From: Agaricus subrufescens
Lineage: Eukaryota > Basidiomycota > Agaricomycetes > Agaricales > Agaricaceae
Direction: 5' to 3'
Assembly: GCA_029945375.1 (NCBI GenBank)
Contig: CM057066.1
Coordinates: 1,364,001 to 1,428,000 of the forward strand
DNA length: 64,000 nucleotides
Positions 9,869 through 20,261 of this stretch are shown piece by piece. A program made the position numbers and the translations under genes. Below the pieces are notes generated by a model. It did no database searches. It was given only the letters and a program-made list of their open reading frames with translations, and was not told where the DNA came from. The stretch's first letter is position 1, and every line of letters begins with the position of its first letter.

Positions 9869-10759
9869 TGTAGGCTGCACCCTTACCCCCCTCATCATCC
9901 ATGTGGTCCGTTTTATGTGGACTTTACCAAAAGCCAACTCATGCGTTGCATGGGTCAATATTTCTGACTCTGTCTCGGGCTGCTCAGCCCGCAACTTTAT
10001 TGGTAAGACTGTTGTCATTGGTGGTAGGAATTGTCAGGTCCGAGGCACTGCTCCCCGGCCCGGCTCTGCTCTGTGCACTCAGTGCCAGAGATGGGGCCAC
10101 CACTCTAATGTGTGCCAGGCCAAGGGTGTCTGGTGCGCTCACTGCGGTGGCCTGCATTTCTCCGACCGCCACAACTCTGCATGCGCCACATCCCACATCG
10201 ACACCACCATCCACCATTGTGTCAATTGTTCCACTGCAAAGAAGACCAAGACAACACACTCCAGCACGGACACTTTGTGTCCATTCTGGGAACATTGGTT
10301 CGACTGCAACTGGCTCAAGCGCCAGTTCCCATCGAATAAGTAGCATTTTTCATCAGACATTTTAGGGTTCTGGCACACTGCCATCCCAGTATTTTTGCGC
10401 TTTCTTTTCTCTTTTTGAATCATCATCTCGTATGTGCATCCCCCTGCCAACGTGGGGTTCCAGGGAAGGACTGGCTGGAGGTTGACTGTGTTTGTTTGTC
10501 CTGGACTGATGGTTAGTTCCCCTATTATTTCAATTGTATGTTTGATTTTTCTTTTGTTATCTTCGAGTGCTTGACCTTGTCGTGTGGATACAGTTTCTCC
10601 CCCCACTTTGTAAAAATGACTCCATGTAGTGACCACCAGGCTTGCATTGGATACACATTATGGCATCCATTTCTTAGTAGTATGCTTGGATTTGCGACCT
10701 TGTAGTAGCTACTTTGAATAAAGGCTGGCCAGCCGGCCCCATTGAAAAAAAAAAAAAAA
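9869..10759 (+). mobile_element. Type A ORF1-only LINE, 3' half
   Basis: The ORF1 C-terminal third is readable from about 9880 to the stop at 10341, ending RQFPSNK. It includes the knuckles CTQCQRWGHHSNVC and CAHCGGLHFSDRH and the C-terminal signature TLCPFWEHWFDCNWL. The 3' UTR follows, with CATTATGGCATCC (10659-10671), AATAAA and poly(A) at 10745-10759. The 5' half is missing: the copy starts head to head against the 5' end of the minus-strand type D element. It is inserted in the RT-LINE fragment that resumes at 10760. Confidence 0.8.
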
Positions 10760-11398
10760 GGACTTATCCTATTCCTTTATGATAACCCTAAAGCGTTTGC
10801 ATTCAAAGATGACACCGAACTCATGTGCATACCAAGGATCACTGAACCCAACTGGCAGAAGTATTATGACAATGTGTACCACCAGAGGGACAAAGAGAAT
10901 AAAGAGAGGAAGAAGAAATGTCTTCCTTTTCTAACAGGCAAGATATTCTACCATGAGACAGTAAATTCACTATACAAAAATGTTTGGGAGGCCAATGAAT
11001 GGAGTGGAGTCTTCTTTGACAGCCTGATGAAGATGGAACCGTGGACATCATGGAACATTAGGAGAAGGTGCAAGGAGTTTTTGTTCTTTGTATTGGTATT
11101 TCACCATTTCCTTTTATCTGTTTCACTTCTTTATGTCGTGTACTTGTATTTGGTTTTGAAGGATCAGGACTATTCCCCCTCTTCATTTTCTTTTTCATTT
11201 TCTCTATCTCAAATGGCGTTGACCTCATCTGCTGGATACGTTTCTTTTGTGCCTTTGTTGTTTGTTTCTCCATGTAATGTCTCGTGCCAACAGAGGTAGT
11301 GTACAGGTGATGTAAAGTACGGGGAACACATTATGGCACCCTTAAGGTCAATTTTGAAATAAATCCCATTGATTACAAAAAAGAAAAAAAAAAAAAAC
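10760..11398 (+). mobile_element. RT-LINE 3' fragment (end of ORF2 and 3' UTR)
   Basis: The frame GLILFLYDNPKAFAF ... IFYHETVNSLYKNVWEANEW matches the ORF2 C-terminus of the better copy at 54929-57587 (GLILFLMDNPSAFTF ... IFWHETEDSLYQNCFEADEW). A tail with CATTATGGCACCC, AATAAA, CCCATTGATT and poly(A) ends at about 11398. It carries no catalytic domain. The open frame ends at 11299. Confidence 0.8.
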
Positions 11399-11832
11399 AA
11401 CTGAATGCTTGGGGCATTCTAACACACCCCCTTGATCCAAGCAGTCTAGTGTCCAAGTCCCAATAGCAGGACAGCAAAATCAATCACCTTGGGGGCCACA
11501 GCCTTGGTCAGAATGTTGGCCACTTGCTGATCAGTAGAAACATAGAGAGGATCGATGATTCCTTCTTCTACAGCCTCCCAGAGCCAGTAGAACCAAAGAT
11601 CCAGGTGTTTCATGCACCTGTGGTGCTCAGGATTCTTTGCCACACTGATTCCAGACTTGTTATCAACAAATAAAGTCAAAGCAAGTGTCTGGGGGTAGCC
11701 AAACTCACTGAGAATGTTCCTAGTCCACTTGATCTCCTTTCCAGCCTCAACAGCAGCCACAAACTCAGCCTCAGTGCTCGAGAGAGTCACAAAAGGCTGA
11801 CACTTTGAGGACCAGCCCACAGCAGCACCAGA

Positions 11833-12192
11833 TGTTGATAAAGCAGTGCTGCTACCTGCAGCATGGAGATGGATAGACTCACATTGCTATGATTCCTAAA
11901 CAGTAGGAGGATTGCAGGTGGAAGATAGAGGTTGTAGAGCTTGGTAAAGCTAGTAGAGCAAAGCAGAGAGAAACTGAACTGATATTCTATGGAATACATA
12001 TAGGGTTTATATACTCAACAGAGAACCTCATAGTTGTAAAGGGTATTGTGAAACATACAAGTAAAACAGGGGTCTGCAGAAGGAGTCCATAGTAAACATG
12101 CATAAAACAATTAAAAAGATGTGGCATAGTGCATAGTGCACAGTAGTTGCTCACACACATCATACCATATAACTCAAGGTATTTTGTCAACA
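11833..12192 (-). mobile_element. Solo LTR (360 bp) with perfect TSD
   Basis: The block runs from TGTTGATAAAG to TTTTGTCAACA and is flanked by the perfect 5-bp duplication CCAGA (11828-11832 and 12193-12197). Removing it and one CCAGA restores the copia2 frame. TGTTGA/TCAACA ends and a minus-strand TATATAAACCC box (near 12008) identify it as an LTR, probably read on the minus strand. Its internal region was lost by LTR-LTR recombination. The parent element does not occur elsewhere in the window. Confidence 0.88.
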
Positions 12193-12446
12193 CCAGAGAC
12201 AATGGTCACATAACCACCTGTAGCTTGACCTGTGGCCTTGCAGCCACCGTGAGAGGCATCAGAATAGGTGGTAAACAGTTCCCCAGAGTCACCACCTCTG
12301 TAGACAAGCTGGTAGTGCAGGGTACCCTTCAAATAGCAAAGTAAATGCTTTACAGCAAGCCAGTGAGCAGGAGCTGGGTTATGATTGAATCTCCCAATGT
12401 AGGAGACAGCATAGGCAATGTTGGGAGGAGTCATGGTGGCAAGATA

Positions 12447-13048
12447 CTGTACAAATACGACCTTATGTTCACTGTCATTTACGTAAGCATGACAGCTGTC
12501 ATATGGTGCCTAGTTCACTGACCTTGACAGCTGATTACATGATGTTCACCAATACTTAGCTTGGATGATGACAGGGCATTCACTGCTGTTCACAAGTGGA
12601 TCAGCAGGTTATGAGTGTTGTTCAAGCTTGCAACATCTGGAGCAATGGCAGACAGACATAGACACTTAGTTGAATAGAAATTTCTTTTTTGCTCTCTACC
12701 ATTCAAATAATGCAAGTCAACAATGGCAAAGAAATGAACAACAGGTTCAAGATTCCCTACAAAATATGCCAAAGAATAGTGCCCAGCCTAGCTCTATCGA
12801 TCCCCAATCTCCTTCAATGGACTCTCTCTCCAATCAATAATAACATTAATAGTTGGCACACAAAAAAAGAAAAATTTTTTTGTTTGAGTAACTGTGTTTC
12901 CTTTTTTAGATATGTTTTTCCTTTTTGGGATATGTCCGACAAATTGGGTGCAAGTTCACGCCCCCTCCGGCATGATTACATGAACCATTTTTAGTTCAAA
13001 AATCGGGCTGATTACTGATTACATGAACATAAGGTCGTATTCGTACAG
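12447..13048. mobile_element. TA-inserting MITE, copy 1 (602 bp)
   Basis: The ends are CTGTACAAATACGACCTTA and the inverse, TAAGGTCGTATTCGTACAG, giving about 26-bp inverted repeats flanked by TA on both sides. It has no transposase frame. The copia sequences on its two sides are not contiguous: the left flank corresponds to the site near 40797 and the right flank to the site near 40627 of copia1. This copy therefore probably marks a recombination between two MITE insertions. Confidence 0.85.
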
Positions 13049-13769
13049 TAGGTGGTAAACAGCTCTCTGGAGTCACTACCTCAATACACAAGCTGGTAGT
13101 GCAGTGTGCCCTTCAAATAGCAAAGTAAATGCTTTACAGCAAGCCAATGGGCAGGAGCAGGATTGTGGTTGAATCTCCCAAGGTAGGAGACAGCATAGGC
13201 AATGTCGGGACGAGTCATGGTGGCGAGATACTGCAGGGCACCTACAGCAGAGAGATAGGGAACAGACTTCATCTCAGCCTGCTCCTCGAGTGAGGGCACA
13301 ATGTCCGAGAGCTCAGAGCCAGGAGGTAGAGGGGTGGAAAGGGAGTTGGAATCGTCCATATTGAACTGTTCTAGCAGCTCCTTGATGTAGTGCTCTTGGG
13401 AGAGGGAGATGGAATGCTTAGAGCGATCCTGCTTCACCTGAATGCCCAGCAGAAGAGTGGTAGAGCCTAGATCTTGCAGTTTGAAGTGCCGAGACAGCTC
13501 AGAGACAGCAGAGGCCATGGCTGCATTGCTTTTAGAGACTAGGGTAATATCATCAATGAAGACAGGCACTATGACCTTAATGTCTCCCTTGGAATAGATG
13601 TAGATGGAGTTGTCGGAGCAAAGTCTGGAGTAGCCAATACCCTCTAGAACACCTCAGAGCTTCTTACTCCACTGTCTGGCAGCCTGCTTAAGGCCATAGA
13701 GCAATTTTCGGAGCCTGAAGACCATATTAGGGCCCCCAGTGTGATAGCCCTCTGGTTGCCTCATGTAGA

Positions 13770-15928
13770 TTTTTTTTTTTCTTTTCAGTGACACCTCTCG
13801 GTGGACCTTTATTCACAAGTAGCTATAGGACATCCAGGTAGATAATCTGGGCACACTACAAGGAAACAGCTGCCATGACACGTTGCCAAAAGAGAGAAAA
13901 CATTAAGCCCCAAACAACAGGATTAAGAGAAACACATATCCAGCGGAAGGTACATTGCCTCAAGGAAAGAAAAGAAACAAACACATAAAGGAAAAGAAAT
14001 GATAAGTCCAAAAGAGAAGTGAGCAAAGTGAGCCATAGCTCAAACAAACACATATCACCTATGTTCAGACTTGGATACAACCCCGATTTTCAAGACAGGT
14101 TGGTTCACGGTCGTGGACAAGATAGCGAGGGGGAATGATGGGTGCTGAACAGCACGCGCTCCCGAAATAAGATATGACTCCTACTACTTCTTGGATGGGA
14201 ACTGGCGCCGAAGCCAATTCCGATCAAAGCGATTATTCCAGAATGGACACAAAGTGTCCATGCTGGAGTGCACTGAATTCTTCTTCTTTGCTGCAGAGCA
14301 GTTGGTGCAGTGATGGTTGTCCAGATTCCTCTTCATTGCTATGGACACCTGGATATGCGAGTCGGCTGAGTGCGGGCCCACACAGTGAGGACAGCGTATG
14401 CCCTTGGAGCAGCATACATCAGTGTGGTGGCCCCACCTCTGGCACTGAGTGCAGAGAGCAGAGCTCGGCCCGAGACAGAGTCTGCAATGTCGACCCAAGC
14501 AATGCAAGTGTCGGACTTACATGATGCCCACATGAAACAGATGGCATGCTTGATGTGTGTGGATAAAGGTTTACCCACAGGTGAGTTGTGTAATGTGATG
14601 GTGAACGCCTCACGCTGCACTTGGATCCAATTGGCAGGGGGAGCTGGGATGAGTAGTACATCCAAGATCTTGAGATAGGACATGGAGGTGGGGGTGGTGG
14701 ACTGGAGCGGGATGAGTCCATTAGGGTCGACGAGGCGGCGTACATGCCTAAGCATGCACACAGACTCAGGTTTAGAGAGAACCTGGGAGGCAGCAATGAA
14801 AATGCCAGAAGCCAAGTTGATGGAAGATTCTAGAATGACCTTGGACTTGAGGTCATCCTTGAGGTGACAGTTGCACTCCCAGAGGACCTTGGGAGTGATA
14901 TTAATAGCATGGATTTGAGATCTGGCCAGGGGATGGATAAGGACCCCACAGCGTGAAGCGCTGTGGCTGGTGTGCTTGGCTTTGTGTGCGGGAGCATGGC
15001 AGGACACAGCAGGGGCAGAAGAGGGAGCCAGGGCCTTTGGAAGAGAGGGGATGGGGGCCAGCTTGGCTTTGAGATTGCTCTTGGAAGGTGCTCAAACAGC
15101 TGCAGGTGCAGCCGGGGCACTTTCCAGAAGCAGCTTGCTTGGGTGTGGACCCAGGTGACTGGATCCGGACATGTTTCAGGACCAGAGTGGCTACCTCATC
15201 CTCGGCCATCGGCGACCAAGGGCAACTTGAGGGAACAACTGGGGTTGAAGGGGGGAGGGGGGTGGTGGGCTTGACTGCGGAAGGGGGCGGCGGTCCAGCT
15301 TGAGCAATAAGCATTGCGAGTGCGACTTCAAATGAAGTGTGACCCACCATGTTCTGAAACTCGAGATTCTTGTGAGCACTACTTCACAAGATAATGAAAA
15401 TAAGACAGAGAAGCTCACTGGCATAACCAACAAAATTCTTGTCAGGGGAGGTCGTTTGCACAATGTTGGCAGCAGCCGACAGCATGTTTGCGAGACGATG
15501 CTTCTTCCCAGGCACCTGTGAGGGCAAGTAGAGAGAAGCGGCCTTGGAGGCAGTGGAGAGCACTGGCGAATTGAGGAGATTCGTCAGGTGCTCTGGTGTC
15601 ATTCCCCTGCCCTGGTGAGAGGACAAGGGGGTGGGGGTTACCAGGGTGGTGGGGAGCAGGGGGTCGTCGTAAGCAATGGCCTTTCCAACTTTTGTGCGCA
15701 TCTTCTCAGCGTGCGTCTTTGGCTTGGGCGGTGGATCGTCCTCAGCCATTATACGAGATGTGGACTCCTTAGCCTCCGCAAGAAGGTGTTCGAAGTCTGT
15801 ATCAGAGATGGTGGGGGCAGTGTCTTCAAACCAGTCACCAGACGTGTCCATATCACTGCATTTATTGCTACTCATAGCTCTTACACTGAGGCTTCCAAAA
15901 GAGGAAGGTAGTGGTTTGAGTTCAAGAA
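13770..15928 (-). mobile_element. Type D ORF1-only LINE, near full length, inactive
   Basis: Poly(T) at about 13767-13779 (complement of the poly(A) tail) and the 3' UTR precede ORF1, which is readable in pieces: N-terminus MSSNKCSDMDTSGDWFEDTAP (15384-15875), middle 14901-15350, RRM-like region and knuckles 14184-15007, ending RRQFPSKK. Several frameshifts and a deletion near the first knuckle break it. The 5' block CTTCCTCTTTTGGAAG is present near 15892. The left flank is copia2 (catgtagat) and the right flank is another LINE, so no TSD can be assigned. Confidence 0.8.
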
Positions 15929-16817
15929 GCGATGGAAGAGACTTTGATTCTCCAGCTGGTTATCCTATCACCACCACCACTCCCCACTCCACTTCTTATC
16001 TCAAGATAGTGGATATTCCAATCACCGATCCTAAAAATAAGGATTGGGTCATTCCAACCAGTGGTATTATTCATGACGCTGTCTCTTCCTCGCCAGTAGG
16101 GGCCTCTCTTGCCGAAATTATCACCAACATCCACATCATGCAGACGTCACCACACTCAGACTCATGCATTGCATGGATCAACATCAAAGACTCCCTGGCT
16201 GGTACTGTTGCAAAATGGTTTATCAGCCAGTTCATTTGCATATCCAGCGTTAATTGTAGGATCGCTGGTGCTCACCCCCATTCTGGCTCTGTCCTGTGCA
16301 CTCAGTGTTACAGGTGGGGTCACCACCACTCTCAGTGCTGTCATGAAGGCGTGCGCTGTCCTCTATGCAGGGGGCCTCATTGTGAGGCCAACCACTCTAC
16401 TATGGTCACTCCAACTTCAGTCGAGAAGCAACATTGCGTGAATTGTACCGCTTCTAAGTGGGAAAAGCGCAACCACTCAGCAACCGATCGGAAGGCTTGT
16501 CCCTTCTGGTCTCATCACTTCAACAGGGATTGGCTCAAATGGCAATTCCCTGTGCGTAAGATTTAATCTCCATGGGTATGTGTATTTTTAGCTATCTGCT
16601 CTTTCTATTTTCGTATATTGACAGACTTTGGCTTTTGTGTGTCTGCCCTTTCTTTGATTCATAGTCCATTTCTATCGGTGTTTGTCCTTAAATTAGTTAT
16701 GTACTTGTAGGTAGCTCCCAGGTGTATGTAAAGGGGGGGGGTACACGTCATGGCACCCCACGTATGAGGTCAATGTTGAAATACATCCCATTGATACAAA
16801 AAAAAAAAAAAAAAAAT
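15929..16817 (+). mobile_element. Type E ORF1 LINE fragment with RT-LINE-like tail
   Basis: A divergent ORF1 C-terminal half is open to the stop at about 16564 (ends WLKWQFPVRKI). It has STSYLKIVDIPI, a knuckle CTQCYRWGHHHSQC, a second one CPLCRGPHCEANH and KACPFWSHHFNRDWL. The 3' UTR ends GTACACGTCATGGCACCCC ... CCCATTGATAC plus poly(A), which is closer to the RT-LINE tail at 57509-57560 than to types A-D. The 5' part is missing where it abuts the type D element. Confidence 0.75.
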
Positions 16818-16947
16818 TGATCCCCTCTATGTTTCTACTGATCAGCAAGTGGCAGACATTCTGACCAAGGCTGTAGCACCAAAGGTGATTGATTTTGCTG
16901 TCCTGCTATTGGGACTTGGACACTAGACTGCTTGGATCAAGGGGGTG
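16818..16947 (+). mobile_element. Copia2 pol 3' tip and polypurine tract
   Basis: The reading frame DPLYVSTDQQVADILTKAVA ends at the stop near 16923. It is followed by the polypurine tract AAGGGGGTG directly before the LTR. This is the last part of the copia2 RNase H domain, joined on its left to the type E poly(A). Confidence 0.85.
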
Positions 16948-17264
16948 TGTTAGAATGCCCCAAGCATTCAGTTATTAGAGTGACTGGTTAATTTGTTTTG
17001 AGTATATCTCGACTTAGAGTACAGCAGACGCTTCCGCTCACGTGATAGATTAGTCAGCGCATGTTGAACTTGCCTGTGGACGACTTAGAAGTCTTTAGCT
17101 TCTTATACTTGTCCACAGGTGAGCAATCTCTTTGTATTGTTGTTTCAGCTTCTTATACTTGTCCACAGATTAACTGTGCTAATACTAGCTCAATTCTTAT
17201 CTGATCTGCTCAATACTAGCATTGTTAGGCTTGCCACTGCAAACTCTATGTTCTCGTTCCAACA
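16948..17264 (+). repeat. Copia2 LTR (317 bp)
   Basis: It begins TGTTAGAATGCCCCAAGC and ends CCAACA. It contains two copies of AGCTTCTTATACTTGTCCACAG, a repeat shared with the other copia2 LTRs at 27182, 33870 and 51843. The flank on its right is inverted copia pol sequence. Confidence 0.9.
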
Positions 17265-17866
17265 CTTCCACCAGTCACCAGGGGGCTTCTGAACACGTCC
17301 AGTGTGACGTGGCACTCTGGGAGGCTCAGGGAGAGTTAATAGGACTATGGGTGAAAGGATCACTGCCATGCTCTCTGAGTCAAAATTGCCCCCAAGTTTC
17401 TGGGGTGAATGTGTGTCTTCTATGGTCCATGTGTGAAACAGGCTGCCTACAGCATTGCTCTCTGGCACTACACCCTTCCAGGCCTTCTATAAGTGAAAGC
17501 CTGATGTCTCTCACCTCCGAGTATGGGGGTGTACTGCCTATGTGCATGTACAATGAGATAAGAGGACTTCTCTAGAGCCTCACTATGAAAAAATGCGTCT
17601 CTTATAGGCTATCCTGCAGGCTACAAGGGCTGGAAGTTCTATAATCCAGTCACTAAGCGTTCAGTGATCTCGGAGAGAGCTGATTTCAATGAAAGGTACT
17701 TTCCTGGCACTTCTAAAGCCCAACTCATGCTGTTCCGTCATTTGCTGGTCCCCCCTCCCCTGAGTCTCAGAATGTTTCTGAGCCCTCTCCTGCACCACCA
17801 ACGTCGCATTTCGGAGTGCCACCTCTCCTAGATAAAGGGGGTGATATTAGCCCTGTCCCTGCTCGC
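17265..17866 (+). pseudogene. Rearranged copia pol fragments (integrase C-terminal region)
   Basis: The first 75 bp are copia pol in inverse orientation (minus frame VPRHTGRVQKPPGDWWK). From about 17335 the plus strand encodes the integrase-RT linker region with HYEKCVFIGYPAGYKGWKF-like sequence broken by frameshifts, to TSKAQL and the Pro-rich linker. It ends in the left TSD of the type A element at 17867. Confidence 0.7.
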
Positions 17867-20124
17867 TTTTTTTTTTTTTTTTTTTTTTTATTCAACGGGG
17901 CCTGCCAGCCGGCCTTTATTCAAAGTAGCTACTACAAGGTCGCAAATCCAAGCATACTACTAAGAAACGGATGCCATAACATGTATCCAGAAGGGGCCCA
18001 ATCCAATACAGGGAGTCATGCTTACAAAGTGGGCAAAAGAAATGTATCCGTGCAATGAGGTCAAGCACTCAAGGAGAAAAGAAAAATTCAAACATAAAAT
18101 CAAAATAATAAGGGCACCAACCATCAGTCCGGGACAAACAATCACAGTCAACCTCCAGCCAGCACTTCCTTGGAACCCTGCATTGGCAGGGGCAGACGCA
18201 TATGAGACGATTGTCAAACGATAAAAGAAGGGGGTAAAGCGTCAAAATGTTGGAATGGCAGTGCACCAGAACTCCGAAACGCCCGATGAAAAGTGCTACT
18301 TGTTTGATGGGAACTGGCACTTGAGCCAGTTGTGGTTGAACTGATGTTCCCAGAACGGACATGAAGTGTCCGTGCTGGAGTGCATTGTCTTGCTCTTCTT
18401 GGATGCGGAACAATTGACACAATGGCAGATGGTGGTGTCAATGCGGGATGTGGCACAGGCGGAGTCGTGACAGTCGGAGAAGTGCGGACTGCCACAGTGT
18501 GTGCACTGGACACCTTTAGCCCGGCACACATTAGAGTGGTGGCCCCATTGCTGGCACTGAGTGCACAGCACAGAGCCAGGCCAGGGAGCAGCATCCCGGA
18601 CCTGACAGTTGCGACTGCCAATGACGATTGTCTTACCTATGAAGTCACGGGCCGTGCGGCCCAAGACACAATCAGAAATGTCAACCCATGCTACACATGA
18701 GTCCACTTTTGGTGAAGTCCGCATGAATCAGACTGCATGGATAATGTGGGGGGATAGGGTGTGGCCTACCAGGGATTCCTGCAGAGCTGCCTGGAAGGTG
18801 GCGCATTGTGTGTGGATCCAAGTTCACAACTCAGATGGGATAAGCGGCATGTCGATAACCTTGAGGTAGGAGGTTGAGGTGACGGGGGTGGATTGGATGG
18901 GGATGACCCCAGGGGTGGTGATGAGGCAATGGATGTGCTTGAGCACACAATTCCCCTTGGGAGCAGATGGGACTTGGTTACCAGCAATGAAGATACCAGT
19001 CTTGATGTCCATGGCATGTTCTAGAACGAAGGTCGACTTGAGGTCAGCCTTGAGGTGGGAGTTTACCTCACTAATAATAGCAGGGGTAATGGAAGAGGCT
19101 AGAACATTAGTTCCAGCCAGTGGAATGATGCAGACCCCGCATTGCAAGAGTCCATGGTCAGTATGTTTGCCTTTCTGTTTACATTTGGGAGCATGAACAG
19201 AGATGGCAGGAGCGGAAGAGGGGGCAGGAGCGGCTGGGGAGGAGGGGAGGCCAGCGAACTTCACTGATTTCTTCGACTTGGGAGGTGCCACAGCAGCTGC
19301 AGGTGCAGCCGGGGCACAACTCCAAGAGCCAGTGGGTTTAGGAAGGGGACCCAGGTGGCTTACCTTGGGCTGCTTAGTAACTTTGGCCACGTCAGCCTTG
19401 GCCTTGGCCATGGGAGACTGGGGGCATGGTGTGGGTGTGGCCAATGGGAGAGGGGGCATAGCTGGGACAGAGGGAGGGGGGGGCAGAGACTCTGGGGGCG
19501 GTCCAGCACTAGCAATTACCTGTGCAAGTTGGACATTGAAGGCCGCAAAGCCTCCCATGCCAAAGAACTCACACTGCAAAAGGTTTGGTGACTTGAGGAT
19601 AAGCCACAACAATTGTAGAAGCTCATCCATCAAGGTGTTCGAGTGTTCAGTGTATCCATTGACCTTGGCTGTGCATACTGCTTCACCAAGGCTGTCGGCC
19701 AGAGAGTTCTTGGCCCTCTTCGGAGGAGTGGGGACCAAGGGGGAGGGGAGGGGAGAGGAAGTCGCGGGGGGGCGCAGCGGTCCAAATGGAGTCTTCAGGC
19801 TCGCAGACGCATATGACAACAGAGTTGTTGCAGCTTGGGACGGGGTGGTGGGGGTGGCAGGCTGCTTACCCTTCGCCTTGAGATGAGACCGCATCTTCTC
19901 AATACAGCTCGCCTTTGGAGTTGCCGGCGGAGGCAGCGTCTCCCTCATAATCATCATCTGCAACTCACACTGCAGCTCACTAGGCACTTCTCCATCGTCA
20001 GAATCCCAGTTCGAATCGAAATCCAGTCAAGTATCCATCGTTAGAGCATTGTATATTCCTACTCAAGCACTTCCACTGAGACTTCCAAAACAGGAAGGTG
20101 GTGGTTGCGGTTCAAGAAGGGATG
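17867..20124 (-). mobile_element. Type A ORF1-only LINE, full length
   Basis: The complete 2258-bp insertion is flanked by 13-bp duplications TGTCCCTGCTCGC (17854-17866) and TGTCCCTGCTCAC (20125-20137) in copia. The poly(A) complement is at 17867-17890 and the 5' block CTTCCTGTTTTGGAAG near 20080. ORF1 begins at about 20039 and is broken: 18824-19987 is one open stretch ending at a TGA where intact copies have Ser-Arg codons, and 18296-18724 carries the knuckles to RQFPSNK-stop. There is no room for a reverse transcriptase between ORF1 and the tail. Confidence 0.88.
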
Positions 20125-20261
20125 TGTCCCTGCTCACTTTCAGCCTCCCATTGCCAGTTCTCCTGCTGTTCTTCTTGAAGAGGAGACTCCTCTACCTGCT
20201 CTTCCTCCTCCTAGCCCTGCTACTCCACCTCCACAAGCTCCAATTCTGCTCCCTGTGACTC
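20125..20261 (+). mobile_element. Copia pol linker fragment
   Basis: It encodes the Pro-rich linker between integrase and RT (compare 41940-42060 in copia1). It separates the type A and type D insertions and continues at 23145, so the two LINE units inserted into the same copia copy about 140 bp apart. Confidence 0.8.

Larger units (their letters stand above)
11399..13769 (-). mobile_element. Copia2 3' fragment: LTR tip, RNase H and RT, disrupted
   Basis: The plus strand begins with the inner tip of a copia2 LTR (to about 11427) and the polypurine tract complement. The RNase H end is open at 11446-11820 (SSTEAEFVAAVEAGKEIKW; LFVDNKSGISVAKNPEHH). After a solo LTR and a MITE, a second copia piece (13051-13769) encodes RT with the catalytic FIDDITLVSKS. 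The segment around 12250-12446 is represented again at 13051-13225, so the two halves come from different copies. The element is defective. Confidence 0.8.

Noticed and set aside
10139..10346. Zinc-knuckle ORFs as host CNBP-like nucleic-acid-binding genes
   Set aside because: Each lies within a unit with poly(A), TSD and conserved LINE ends, and the knuckles are part of ORF1.
11833..12192. The 360-bp insert in copia2 as a MITE
   Set aside because: TGTTGA/TCAACA ends, a TATA box and a perfect 5-bp duplication fit a solo LTR better.
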